Positions 10,801-18,577 of a stretch of 64,000 nucleotides of DNA are shown piece by piece. The notes beneath the pieces are model-generated. The model had not been told where the DNA came from and did no database searches. It saw nothing but the letters and a program-made list of their open reading frames with translations. The position numbers were made by a program, and so were the translations under genes. Within the stretch, counting starts at the first letter, position 1. The number at the start of each line of letters is the position of its first letter. Origin of the DNA: Lentimicrobiaceae bacterium (GTDB taxonomy: Bacteria > Bacteroidota > Bacteroidia > Bacteroidales > JALOCA01); the NCBI GenBank assembly GCA_023227965.1, contig JALOCA010000006.1, positions 1-64,000 of the forward strand. Direction: 5' to 3'.

Positions 10801-12201
10801 TTGAGAAATTGATAATCCATTTGATAAATCATTCCAATCTGTTCCGTTTGAAGTATAGGAAAGTCCTCCGTCGGAGCCGCAATAAAGTACCCCATTCAAA
10901 GGATTATAATCCAAACTATGTATGTCTGCATGCACATTCCCTACATCATCCCAATGGTTGTTTAATTCCCAGTTTACTCCTGCGTCGGTTGATTCCCATA
11001 TATTAATACCTCCGATATAAATTATATTGGCATTAGTTGGGTTTACGGCTATTGCAAGGTCGTAGCCCGATTGTTCTCTTTCGTCGTCTCCATCGCTGTC
11101 ATAGCCAAATATGTTTGGGGAAGATGATTGTAAGTTAAAGCTTTGACCGCTATTGGTTGAGCGATATAATCCCTGAAATATAAATGGAGCCGTTGCTCTT
11201 GCACAACAAATGTAAACCCAATCGGGTTGTGCGGGGCTTACACCAATTACAATTCTGCTTGCAGAGAACCCTAAATATACTGATTGCCAGGTTTCTCCTC
11301 CATCACTTGAACGGTAAAACATGCCTCCTGATGTGGCATAGGCTATCAAAGGATTTCCTGGTTTATATTTAATATCTTTAAAATTCATATTGTAAATTGA
11401 TTTTTTTGTCCAGGTATTTCCTCCATTAGTTGTTTTGTAAATGCCATGATTTGTAGCAGCCTGCAGAATAAGATGATCTGTTGGATGCATAATCAGCATA
11501 TTAACAGTTATTTCGCCCATTCCGGAGCGGGCAGGTGAAAAATTGGCTCCGCTGTTGGTACTTTTGTAAACGCCCATTCCTGGAGCATCATCGCTATCGC
11601 GGTCACCTGTGCCGATGTAAATAATATTTGGATTTGTATGGTCAACTATTACTGTTGATGTTCCGAGTGTAGGCAAATTATCGGTGAGCGGGTACCAGCT
11701 ACCTTCATTGTCATACCATAATCCGCCTGAGGGTGCTGCCGCATATAAAATATCAGAATTGGTGGGATGAAACGCAACACCGTTTACTCTTCCCATGCCG
11801 TTAGGCTGTGAAGTAGAATTGGAGGGTAGGGATGTAGGCCCTACCAATAACCAGTTTGCAGTAATTTGTTCAGGATATTGTTGCTTGAATTTGAAGTATT
11901 CCTGTGTAACTAAGTCTGGTTTTGGCAAATTGCCATAAGCATCTATTCTCCCTTGGTTTATATATTCCCATCTTTTGAATTGTTTATACATACTTCCTTT
12001 GTGAACAGGGCGATTTTCCCAGTATTTATAAAATGCCGCCTGGGTTTTGTAGAAATTGATATTTCGGTTTTGCATCATTTCCTGCCAGTAAGGATAATTT
12101 GTAGTGTCGCCCGATTCGCGTGTGGCAAATTGTTGGGAAAATGATTTGATATCCAAACAAAATATGAAAAAAGAAACTAAAAGAAGTAAATTTGATTTCA
12201 T
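4885..12201 (-). CDS. Giant secreted Asp-box propeller / beta-repeat protein with dockerin-like module
   Basis: 2438 residues with a signal peptide. Residues about 110-770 contain many sortilin/BNR-type Asp-box motifs (KTTNGGNTW, RSSDGGETW, ESTDAGVNW, KSTDRGISW), indicating a large beta-propeller. A fibronectin-III-like segment follows at about 777-880, and a prepeptidase-C-like beta domain (LTPGKYCFSLVVTGGDANLDI) at about 990-1080. From WTGYVNNDWHNPGNW (about 1083) to about 2240 there is a long array of irregular beta-strand repeats (forms of 'GNWTFNPGSDVHFTNGKVQF'), probably a beta-helical stalk. The shared module (FLEGLY, two calcium loops, end ISVITP) closes it at about 2252-2438. It lies 35 bases downstream of the GEVED gene, so an operon is likely. 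Adhesin-like function is an inference; sialidase catalytic residues were not found. Confidence 0.87.
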   Translation of the reverse strand: MKSNLLLLVSFFIFCLDIKSFSQQFATRESGDTTNYPYWQEMMQNRNINFYKTQAAFYKYWENRPVHKGSMYKQFKRWEYINQGRIDAYGNLPKPDLVTQEYFKFKQQYPEQITANWLLVGPTSLPSNSTSQPNGMGRVNGVAFHPTNSDILYAAAPSGGLWYDNEGSWYPLTDNLPTLGTSTVIVDHTNPNIIYIGTGDRDSDDAPGMGVYKSTNSGANFSPARSGMGEITVNMLIMHPTDHLILQAATNHGIYKTTNGGNTWTKKSIYNMNFKDIKYKPGNPLIAYATSGGMFYRSSDGGETWQSVYLGFSASRIVIGVSPAQPDWVYICCARATAPFIFQGLYRSTNSGQSFNLQSSSPNIFGYDSDGDDEREQSGYDLAIAVNPTNANIIYIGGINIWESTDAGVNWELNNHWDDVGNVHADIHSLDYNPLNGVLYCGSDGGLSYTSNGTDWNDLSNGLSISQIYKLGQSNYQQDHVMCGYQDNGTTESDGSTFETTQGGDGLECLIDWGDDDRKYLTVIGDNGPLIIRDVWSGQASIAGYNTNGIDEIPAWELPYMLDRSDADIMYAGFTNVWKSDNIKNVFAVSISWSKISSGETNMCNVIAQPQLDNNILYVSRMDRRNSSGAIVSPASLKRTDTGGSSWISCNLPGGNLVTDIDTHPYDLNIVYATTAVGVYKSTDRGISWENITKNLPAVPKNCIVYEIGPIEALYVATKTGVYYINEFLDEWVPYSNGLPVVDVREIELYYGSGGNTILKAATYGRGLWESPSFKFPAYPTYVKATDRVYPDKINIKWAPATGKPYYKVFRSSFNNSSMAEEISDWITDLEFDDMMPYIGINQYYWVKAATDASGSNASVFSESDYGSTGSASILTEEFMVNTTSTPQYYTYNHGFYGWAIVGIRASEAEAWKIDLFGDNTFQTILATSEASTVNNYVLVDNHHAPTNLKGIKVTQLSGDNDGKVEFENGEETLVVNTASVFEWYATDVVKVYDVHLTPGKYCFSLVVTGGDANLDIALYGSVSGQYYQSRSNALAYSTNPGAGVSETFSFTVIEEDDYALTVFSNDNGTAAGLVLVETAGLWTGYVNNDWHNPGNWTGNSLPDANTDVTIPPMSNLPWIYAGPAVCRNLTIQPGAGTYLRVYDQLLTINGNLTVHRQLMMDFASPNAQIVVNGNVTWESGSTAFFENQTSITVKGNWYFNSGATVHINTGSVTFAGDVPSYIFSNSNNCWFNNLNINKNSTTVILDASSTADFAVNGYFIVYSGSTYLGYSNYKTILRGSLQVLGNMYNNTGITEFNGSSQAIALNEGSFFRHLTINSTSDVILNSNIQARGDILIQSGALSPGSYTISAQGNWTNNVGADGFAESTGLVVFDGGNYAQYCSSETFNKLEINKSSGGAFRVWASIVNCNQYDWTAGAVDVNLGIFQANDLADDGIYGDYYINPLSYVTLTNSDGYVDLNGNIIMSGGEFNVYGGTLDSYWSYNGNAGILMTDGIIDFHNTGISISPSAFSFTAIISGGTIRTTGNLYIIRDGFSPTGGTLKFYGSGTNFISQSSGSLWNIEIDKPSGILGSATNLTIGNDLILTNGTFLVENQFIQIARNMDIHSNVNINHDDAIIRVAGATTWHTGSSVDISANGTFRAAGNWTFNPGSDVHFTNGKVQFVGSTPSSIINSESNSFFNTILCAKTAGSEIIFSDLSADTCNIHGDIIIFDGSILKGESAFPIIVEGLFSNSGHYRFSNGKMVLRNNSASIAPGSGDFFHHLILEAPAAFSFDFSNNDTLAINGNFELLTGGLNINNKILSFGGNWINWPGEAAFIEGTGKVIANGALGILQNINSDETFYNFQIIHKSPSGFADVAMGNEGSFLTVLNDFDITKGRLMMNSGSTLNVGRNFTLANGAALNAQGINPAAINIGGNWSDANPSLSPTSGFNYGTSTVTFNGTSPQYIYQTGLGMETFYNLNSDKSGSTLYPGCNLEVMGNFNLMNGFFENLSDTREFYFHGNVSTVTESSFYPRGNINMVGEINQAFSVNGNGWLSNFTVNKSSSEKQVDLLTNIVSSNSGNLIIYSGILNLNGHFYRCTGDVGISGNGKLLINEDAWLEVGNNKDLNIYGTLEVFGTSGHEAKITHHSGYYNFNVESGGTISAENAIFEFMNTDGINIKSGAIVNEIHPFNTCIFRYGSPSGKLLTVNNSQDITVHNAFFPSNSWSGSYNVSKTTDVGSVIFPDATGGFSGASFEDDSFNRIYWEAPEKSLNITVFLEGLYDGPAMHKAQDETGDHFTGIIADQLTVELHESTAPYLAALSISNVNLNTDGSVSVNVPGTLTGNYYVVIKHRNSLETWSANPVSFSGSSIAYNFSDNISKAYGNNQKEISSIFVIYGGDLNQDGFVDSGDMTPVDNDASNFMMGYIFSDINGDGFVDSADMTIIDNNAANFISVITP

Positions 12202-12236
12202 TTTTATGGATTTTAATTTATTTAATAAAAATTCAT

Positions 12237-14417
12237 TTAAGGTGTTATCATACTGATGAAATTTGCTGCATTATTATCAATTATCGTCATATCGGCGCTG
12301 TCAACGAAGCCATCGCCGTTGATGTCGGAGAAAATGTAGCCCATCATGAAGTTGGACGCATCGTTGTCAACAGGGGTCATGTCGCCGCTGTCAACAAAGC
12401 CGTCCTGGTTTACGTCGCCACCATAAATTATAAAGTTCCCTGAAATGTTTTTCAGGTTACTGCCAAAGGCTTTTGAGGCATTGTCTGTAAAGTTGTAGCT
12501 GATAGTGTTTTCCACAAAAGATATTGGAGAAGCAGTCCATGTTTCAATGCTGTTTCGATGTCGAACTGCCAGGTAATAGCTATTGTTGAATGAGCTTGCG
12601 ATATTACAGCTTACCGAGCCATCGGTTTGAAGGTTTAATCCTGATATAGTATGTAATAAAGCAAAGGGTGAGGTGCCTGCATGAATATCAATGTTCACCT
12701 GGTCGGCGATTTCGCCTGTAAAATGGTCGCCTGATTCATCCTGAGCCTTGTTCATTCCACCAGAACCATTATATAGTCCTTCGAGGTAAAGTGTAATTTG
12801 TAAGTTTTTAAAAGAAGGTGGCAGAACAGTTATTGTATAATCTTCAGTTTCGCCATATTGAACTAATGTGCAGGCATCGGTTGAATTTAACTTTGGAGAA
12901 AAGGAACAACGCACTCTCATTTTCCTTTCACCTATGAATCCTTCATCTAAGGGTACATTTAAAGGGAAAGTATATGATGATATTTTTTCTGTAGGGTTGC
13001 AAATAATTTCTCCGTCATCATCAAAATCCTTATCATCATTCCAATCAACCCAAACTGCTATATATTCATTATTGGCACTACCCGTTTGTACTGTCATATT
13101 GTAAGAAAGACCCGCTTCAAGTGAAGTTGTAAATTGAGATGAAGGATATTTTATATAACCATTTACATTGCCATTGCAACCTGATGATGTGTTTGATAAT
13201 GTATTAAGAATTACATTATCAATCAGGTCGCCTCCAAACATACTGCAACCACCTGATACCGTTGGAATGCACCATGGATTCAGACTTATTGATGAAGAAT
13301 CGGAAGAATATCCGTCATTGGTACTTCCTGTCAATTCTGGAAAAATGTTATTTTGCCATGATGAGTTTAACATTGAATAGCCATCGGCAGTACTTCCTGA
13401 CAAATTCGGGAAGAAAATATTGGAATAAGAAGATTCAGTTGATGAATAACCATCGCCTGTGCTTCCATTTAAATTGGTGTAAATTGTTGTTAAAAAAGCA
13501 GAAGAATTCATGTTGTAGCCATCGCCTGTGCTTCCTAAAAAATTTGGTAAAATGTTATTATTGTGTGTAAATGACGAAAGGTGATAGCCATCGCCTGTGC
13601 TTCCAGTTAGATTGGGATAGAATGAAGTAAATATTTGTGAAGAAGCAAGATGATAGCCATCGCCTGTGCTGCCAGTTAGATTGGGATAAAATGAAGTAAA
13701 TATTTGTGAAGAAGCAAGGTGATAGCCATCGCCGGAGCTTCCTGTGAATGAAGGATGTATTGAAGTTAAAAATGAATTATCTACTTTTGAATAGCCATCG
13801 CCTGTGCTGCCGGAAAAAGATGGGGTGAATGGAGAAATAAATGAATTATCCTGTTCATTGTATCCGTCAGCAATTCCGCCATTGTAAATATTTATATCGA
13901 GGATAGTGATAGTGTAATCTTCAGTTTCGCCATAAGTAGCAGCCGTACACGAATTTGAAGCTGAAAGATTAAGGTCCCAATTACATCTTATCCGCAGCCT
14001 GCGTTCGCCCGAAATCCCATTTTGTTCAGGAATTGTAGTACTCCCACTAAAATAAGAACCTTTTGTGGCTGATGAATAAATAAACTCTCCCGAATCATCA
14101 AAGTCGCCATCATTGTTATAATCAATCCACATGGCAAAATATTGCTGGTAAGTAGGTCCTGAAGACATATTGAAAGATATGCTTTCGCCTTTGATAACAG
14201 TGCTTGTGAAAGATGTGATAGGATAGTTGATATAGCCGTTTATATTTCCATTGCATCCGGAAGTATTGTTTTGCATGGTTCCAAAGGCGAATGATGAAAT
14301 ATAATCAGAAGCACATCCTGTTGACATAGCAGGTATGCAGTATGAAGGCTGAGCTTTTATTTCTTTGAAAAAGAAAATAAATGCACATAGCCACAAAAAG
14401 ATGTACAATCGTTTCAT
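12237..14417 (-). CDS. Secreted GEVED-domain protein with nine GDGY repeats and dockerin-like module
   Basis: 726 residues, with a signal peptide to about residue 22. Two GEVED-type domains (residues about 25-172 and 380-535, each with SGCNGN.NGYI.YP, D-x-N-D-D-x-D-F-D-D and YGETEDYTIT) flank an array of nine 23-residue units centred on (G/A/N)DGY at residues 184, 207, 230, 253, 276, 299, 322, 345 and 368. The shared module with calcium loops occupies about 540-726 and ends ISMITP. It is 28 bases downstream of the FGE-fold gene at 14446 and 35 bases upstream of the giant propeller gene, consistent with one transcript. The D-rich loops suggest calcium-dependent folding. No catalytic motif; an adhesive or structural role is inferred. 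Confidence 0.87.
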   Translation of the reverse strand: MKRLYIFLWLCAFIFFFKEIKAQPSYCIPAMSTGCASDYISSFAFGTMQNNTSGCNGNINGYINYPITSFTSTVIKGESISFNMSSGPTYQQYFAMWIDYNNDGDFDDSGEFIYSSATKGSYFSGSTTIPEQNGISGERRLRIRCNWDLNLSASNSCTAATYGETEDYTITILDINIYNGGIADGYNEQDNSFISPFTPSFSGSTGDGYSKVDNSFLTSIHPSFTGSSGDGYHLASSQIFTSFYPNLTGSTGDGYHLASSQIFTSFYPNLTGSTGDGYHLSSFTHNNNILPNFLGSTGDGYNMNSSAFLTTIYTNLNGSTGDGYSSTESSYSNIFFPNLSGSTADGYSMLNSSWQNNIFPELTGSTNDGYSSDSSSISLNPWCIPTVSGGCSMFGGDLIDNVILNTLSNTSSGCNGNVNGYIKYPSSQFTTSLEAGLSYNMTVQTGSANNEYIAVWVDWNDDKDFDDDGEIICNPTEKISSYTFPLNVPLDEGFIGERKMRVRCSFSPKLNSTDACTLVQYGETEDYTITVLPPSFKNLQITLYLEGLYNGSGGMNKAQDESGDHFTGEIADQVNIDIHAGTSPFALLHTISGLNLQTDGSVSCNIASSFNNSYYLAVRHRNSIETWTASPISFVENTISYNFTDNASKAFGSNLKNISGNFIIYGGDVNQDGFVDSGDMTPVDNDASNFMMGYIFSDINGDGFVDSADMTIIDNNAANFISMITP
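13290..13886 (-). repeat. Tandem 69-bp coding repeats (nine units)
   Basis: The DNA encodes nine exactly 23-residue units with the core GSTGDGY. The two central units (about 13595-13735) are nearly identical at nucleotide level, pointing to recent unit duplication, while outer units are diverged. The array is in frame, so copy-number change keeps the protein intact. Confidence 0.85.
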
Positions 14418-14445
14418 AATAAGTTATTTTATGAAGAAGTACAAA

Positions 14446-16071
14446 TTATGGCATTGTACGGACAAGACGACAACCTATTCCAGGCGCTCTTGACGAAGAT
14501 AGATTTAAACTACAATTATAAGTTCTGTCAGAAACCTGCAAAAATGCATAATTTGTACCATAAGCACCACCCCTGTCTCCCATACCAGCTTTTCCTGTAA
14601 CACCTATAGTGCCACCGTAAGCCGTTGAGGCATTTGCATTAAGATTGTTACCGCCCATTCCTGGCCAGAAATCAGTATTTGCATCACCAGAAGAGTTTAA
14701 ACTTCCGTCTCCGTTTAAACCTGTAAAGGTGTAACCGGCATTGCAGCCACTACTTACAGCAACTTCCAATACATTACCACTCATCTCCATCACTCCGTAA
14801 TAGGTTGAACCTGTTTCCTGGCGGGTATGATTTGGCGAACTGTAAGCAAAAATTCCACAACGAATAGGTCCGTTATACATAGTAGCCTGATACAAGGCAT
14901 TTCCGGTTCCGGTACCAAAGGATATAAGAGAAATACTTTCCGTGGCTGTTCCATAATTTATAATTGAATAGATTGAATTGAATAACGAAGTATTTCCCCA
15001 AACATATTCTCCATTTATTGCAGGATGAGTTCCTCTACATGCTTTTTCATATTCCAGTTCAGTCATTGGTCGTAAGCCAGCCCAATCGGCATAAGCCGCC
15101 AAATCCGGATAATATATATAGTTTAAAGGCAGATTTTGATTATCATCGTCTTCGTTATAAGAAGCATCATGATCGCCATCGCAGTAAAATGTAACAGGAC
15201 CTGTTGCAGGTATTGTGCTACTGCAGCAAATACCATTTTTGACACTTGGGGAGGATGAATTTGCCATTACAAAAACACTTGTAATACTGGTACCGGAAAT
15301 GTCTGTTGCAATTCTTGATTGTTGCTGTGTTCGGGTTAATAGGTTCAGAAAATCACGGTATTGTTCCTGGCTCATTTCATATTTCATTATGTAAAAGGCA
15401 TTAAACCCTTTTGGGTAAGCTGCCGGAATTGTAAAAGTACTGCCCGTAGCCTGTTCACCTACTTTTCCTGAACTTGTATAGTAATTCCCATCAGTAGTGG
15501 CGGAAGTGCAGTTAATGGCATTTTCAGAAGTTATATTCCAAGGATCAGTATCTGCGCTGCCTTGTTTATAGCAATAGGCAGCAGTTCCGTTATCTCCTGC
15601 CTGGAATGCTCCTTGTGGAACATACACCATTTCAGTACCTAAAACTTTAATGTCAATGTCCACATCGTCGGGCAATCCATTTGATGAATAATTCCAACGG
15701 AGCTGAATATCGGTATAGCTTACGTTTCCAGAGCCTGCAAGAGATTTATAGATAAATACACCTAATCCGTCGGGTGAGGGGGTAATGGTACATCCTGCGG
15801 GTGCTGTATAATTTGCAGGGTTTGTACTAAGTATGGCATGACGCCATTCGGTTGAAAGAGATTTGAATTTAATGAAAACCCAAGCTGCATCCCAATTTGA
15901 GGGACCATAATCAAGCCTCCAGGAATTATCCCAGCTAATATCGAATTGTACCATAATGTAGTCCGAAGCAGGGTTTTGTCCTGTGAGAGATACATTTGAA
16001 ATTGTTAAATTGTTTGCTTTACTTCCGAGAATCACCAGAAACAAAACTAAAATTAATACTAATTTTTTCAT
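14446..16071 (-). CDS. Secreted FGE/SUMF1-fold protein, paralogue of the gene at 658
   Basis: 541 residues, with a signal peptide (MKKLVLILVLFLVILGSKA). The N-terminal domain (NNLTISNVSLTGQN, WDAAWVFIKF) matches that of the 489-residue paralogue at 658-2127. An FGE-sulfatase fold follows (MVYVPQGAFQAGD, FYIMKYEMSQEQYRDFL, LRPMTELEYEKACRG, EMSGNVLE, DRGGAYGTNYAF, GIGCRLVR). The paired catalytic cysteines of true FGE enzymes are not recognisable in the C-terminal part. It is the first gene of the minus-strand series running down to 2510, with 28 bases to the next gene. Ligand binding by the C-type-lectin-like fold is the favoured but unproven role. Confidence 0.85.
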   Translation of the reverse strand: MKKLVLILVLFLVILGSKANNLTISNVSLTGQNPASDYIMVQFDISWDNSWRLDYGPSNWDAAWVFIKFKSLSTEWRHAILSTNPANYTAPAGCTITPSPDGLGVFIYKSLAGSGNVSYTDIQLRWNYSSNGLPDDVDIDIKVLGTEMVYVPQGAFQAGDNGTAAYCYKQGSADTDPWNITSENAINCTSATTDGNYYTSSGKVGEQATGSTFTIPAAYPKGFNAFYIMKYEMSQEQYRDFLNLLTRTQQQSRIATDISGTSITSVFVMANSSSPSVKNGICCSSTIPATGPVTFYCDGDHDASYNEDDDNQNLPLNYIYYPDLAAYADWAGLRPMTELEYEKACRGTHPAINGEYVWGNTSLFNSIYSIINYGTATESISLISFGTGTGNALYQATMYNGPIRCGIFAYSSPNHTRQETGSTYYGVMEMSGNVLEVAVSSGCNAGYTFTGLNGDGSLNSSGDANTDFWPGMGGNNLNANASTAYGGTIGVTGKAGMGDRGGAYGTNYAFLQVSDRTYNCSLNLSSSRAPGIGCRLVRTMP

Positions 16072-16570
16072 AATTTATTTTATTTAATGAAGCTATATTT
16101 TTAATATTATATATATTATTAAATATTTAATAAGTTTTTATCAAATTGAATGATGACAAAATTAAAATAATATATTTACAATTTTAATTTTATTTTTTAT
16201 TTTTATGTTTTATTAATTTTTTATTTTTTAGTCTGAAAATTTATCCAAATTTATCGGGGTAATTTTCATCAAAATCTTACCATGGTTGATATTTAAAATA
16301 AATTAGTTTTTATGAATTTTATTCTTTTCAAAAAACTGTAAAGCGCTTAATAAATGAATTTTACTTATTTTAATTAATACTTAACAACTTAAGAATAATT
16401 GCTGGAACTCGAAAATTTAATCGGATTTTTATTTAATTGATACCTTGCTTATTAACGGAAACTTTCCAAAATTAATCAGATAGTTTTTAAAATGCAAAAA
16501 AAAGGTGTCCGGATTCAAGAATCCGGACACCTTTTTCCTATTCAATTAAAGCCATTAAAAATGGAATCAT
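16072..16570. other. AT-rich intergenic region between two transcripts
   Basis: About 500 bases without a plausible gene. It contains the perfect terminator hairpin at 16499-16536 for the protease gene. On the minus strand at 16157-16164 there is a TAATTTTG sequence fitting the Bacteroidota -7 consensus TAnnTTTG, about 85 bases before the FGE-fold gene start; no good -33 element accompanies it, so this promoter is tentative. The rest is low-complexity A/T. Confidence 0.5.
16499..16536 (-). terminator. Perfect 18-bp-stem terminator
   Basis: Arms AAAAAGGTGTCCGGATTC and its exact complement are separated by only two bases (AA), so the stem closes on a short loop and is followed by T residues on the minus strand. 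It lies about 35 bases beyond the stop of the protease gene and is flanked by the same sequence (cctattcaatt.aagc) as the hairpin at 2440. Confidence 0.88.
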
Positions 16571-18538
16571 CTAAGGAAACATAGCAGAAACAAAATTTGC
16601 CGCATTATTGTCTATTATCGTCATGTCAGCACTGTCAACGAAGCCGTCACCGTTGATGTCAGTGGCGAGGTAGCCCATAGCAAAATTGGTGGCATCATTG
16701 TCAACCGGGGTCATATCGCCACTGTCAACAAATCCGTCCTGGTTTGCATCGCCACCATAGATTACGAAGGTTCCTGAAACATCTTTTAAATTGCTACCAT
16801 AGGCTTTCGAAACATTATCTGTAAAATTATAGTTTGCTGTTCCGCCTGAAAAAGAAACGGGGGTTGCCGACCAGGTTTCAATGCTGTTATGATGTTTTAC
16901 GATTAAATAATATGAAGAAGAGTAGTTTTTGGGAAACGCTGCCGTAAAATGTCCTGTCGTGTCAATATTCACACTGTCTATGGTATATAGTACCGAATAA
17001 GGAGATGTATTTTGTGCAATTTCAACAGTAATCTGGTCGGCTATTTTTCCCGGAAACTTATTACCACTATTGTCCTGTACTTTATGCATGGACGTACCAT
17101 TTGGATTTACCAGTCCTTCGAGCAGTATCGTACCATGCACAAAATTTACATTTTCGGCATAGGCATGAATACATAAGTCCCACATATAGTCAGGATTGGC
17201 AGCAAGCTGGTACCATGAACCAGGATTTCCTGTATCGCTTACCCAGTGAACTCCTGTTTGTATTGTAGGTGCTGAATAATCTGAAACTGCACATTCTATT
17301 GGGATAGGATAGTTGTAACCAGGGGTGTAATATTTAACTTTTATATAAAAATCATTGCCCTGATTGATGTTTAGGGCTGAAGAAAGATTGAAAGTATAAT
17401 ATCCCGGGAAGTCGTAAGTTTGTTCGGCTACGGTGTATAATAAATTTGATAGAACTCCTGTTGCTGGGTTGAAGTTGTCGTAAATTTCAAGTTTAAGACT
17501 CGCATTGCCAGAAGGTAAGTAAGTCCCGATACTTTTAATCTGCTGGTAATCACCTGCAATATATTTTACCAAACCATAACCTGTTGGAATATCGTAGCCC
17601 ATGTCGGAACATTCGCCAAGCTCATCGTTTAAATAAATCTGAGAATTGCTGTTCAATTGAATACTTGTTGTCCATATTGCATTGTAATCCAATATACTTG
17701 CATCATTATATGAAATATAGAAAAAACCATTTTCGCCCCAGGATATGCCCCAACTATTTTTAATTATCCATGCACCGGTTCCTCCTGCCGTAGTTTTATT
17801 ATCGTCCCATCCAACAATAGTTACAGCATGGTTAACTCCAGAAGTGCCATTGTAAAAATATGTTTTATCCGTTGAATTGTAGTAAGTACCGCTCCAGTAA
17901 AACATGGTGTAAACGGCTCCGTAATTGAGTAATATTTGTTTTATAATATTGACATTATTTGGCAGAAATCGTGCATTGGTAATAAAAGATACAGGGGTTA
18001 AACCTGTCAGGCAACTTTGTTCAATATCAAAATAAGGGTCGTCAGTTTCCTGAATGGCGCCTGCCCTTCGGGCAAAATAAGCCGTCGAAAGAAAATGGTT
18101 TCCTCCAAAACATGGTGTCCATTCAAAACCATGGCAATTCTTCAGATTGTTTTCCGAAAGATCAAATTCGCCCAATCCTAATTTTTTCCACCTCGATTCC
18201 ACCGAACCCATTGTAGCAAATGCCCAACATGAGCCACAGTCTTCCTGATTTTTTACGGAAGTAAGCAAACCATTGGTTCTCATATCATAAACGGCAGGAT
18301 AGTCCATTGCACCTTTGTTGTATTTTGCCATTAAGTTATCAAAATTGTTTTTTATAACGGGAGGAATGCCACCAAGGGTGTGCCCTTCAGAAGTTATTTT
18401 TGCTGGTTCGGATTTCCTTTTATCCTCGTTAAATTTAATAAAATCAGGATTTACAGGAGCTTTTTGAGGTGCAATCTGACTGAAAAGTTGTAGTTGACAG
18501 CTAAAAAACAAGATAAAAATAAAAAAGTGAGTTTTCAT
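16571..18538 (-). CDS. Secreted papain-family (C1A) cysteine protease with lectin-like domain and dockerin-like module
   Basis: 655 residues. The signal peptide (to about residue 20) precedes a short propeptide. The C1 peptidase domain (about 80-295) has the full catalytic set: oxyanion Gln98 and Cys104 in NQEDCGSCWAF, His237 in GVNHAVTIVGWDD, and Asn261 in IIKNSWGISWGENG. A beta domain at about 300-465 (DYQQIKSIGTYLPSGNASLK..., NQGNDFYIKVKYYTPG) resembles the lectin-like domain found behind other bacterial C1 proteases. The shared module with two calcium loops ends the protein (SAMFP). It lies 39 bases after the T9SS FG-GAP gene and is followed by the strong terminator. Extracellular protein degradation or processing of neighbouring surface proteins is inferred. 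Confidence 0.93.
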   Translation of the reverse strand: MKTHFFIFILFFSCQLQLFSQIAPQKAPVNPDFIKFNEDKRKSEPAKITSEGHTLGGIPPVIKNNFDNLMAKYNKGAMDYPAVYDMRTNGLLTSVKNQEDCGSCWAFATMGSVESRWKKLGLGEFDLSENNLKNCHGFEWTPCFGGNHFLSTAYFARRAGAIQETDDPYFDIEQSCLTGLTPVSFITNARFLPNNVNIIKQILLNYGAVYTMFYWSGTYYNSTDKTYFYNGTSGVNHAVTIVGWDDNKTTAGGTGAWIIKNSWGISWGENGFFYISYNDASILDYNAIWTTSIQLNSNSQIYLNDELGECSDMGYDIPTGYGLVKYIAGDYQQIKSIGTYLPSGNASLKLEIYDNFNPATGVLSNLLYTVAEQTYDFPGYYTFNLSSALNINQGNDFYIKVKYYTPGYNYPIPIECAVSDYSAPTIQTGVHWVSDTGNPGSWYQLAANPDYMWDLCIHAYAENVNFVHGTILLEGLVNPNGTSMHKVQDNSGNKFPGKIADQITVEIAQNTSPYSVLYTIDSVNIDTTGHFTAAFPKNYSSSYYLIVKHHNSIETWSATPVSFSGGTANYNFTDNVSKAYGSNLKDVSGTFVIYGGDANQDGFVDSGDMTPVDNDATNFAMGYLATDINGDGFVDSADMTIIDNNAANFVSAMFP

Positions 18539-18577
18539 AGTTTAATCATTTAGCCAAAATTAATAAAAAATTTTGCA

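Noticed and set aside
13290..13886. CRISPR array
   Set aside because: The repeats are 69 bp, contiguous, in frame within a protein and have no unique spacers; no cas gene is nearby.
658..16071. Diversity-generating retroelement
   Set aside because: The FGE-fold proteins suggested it, but no reverse transcriptase, template repeat or adenine-biased variable repeat could be seen in the window.
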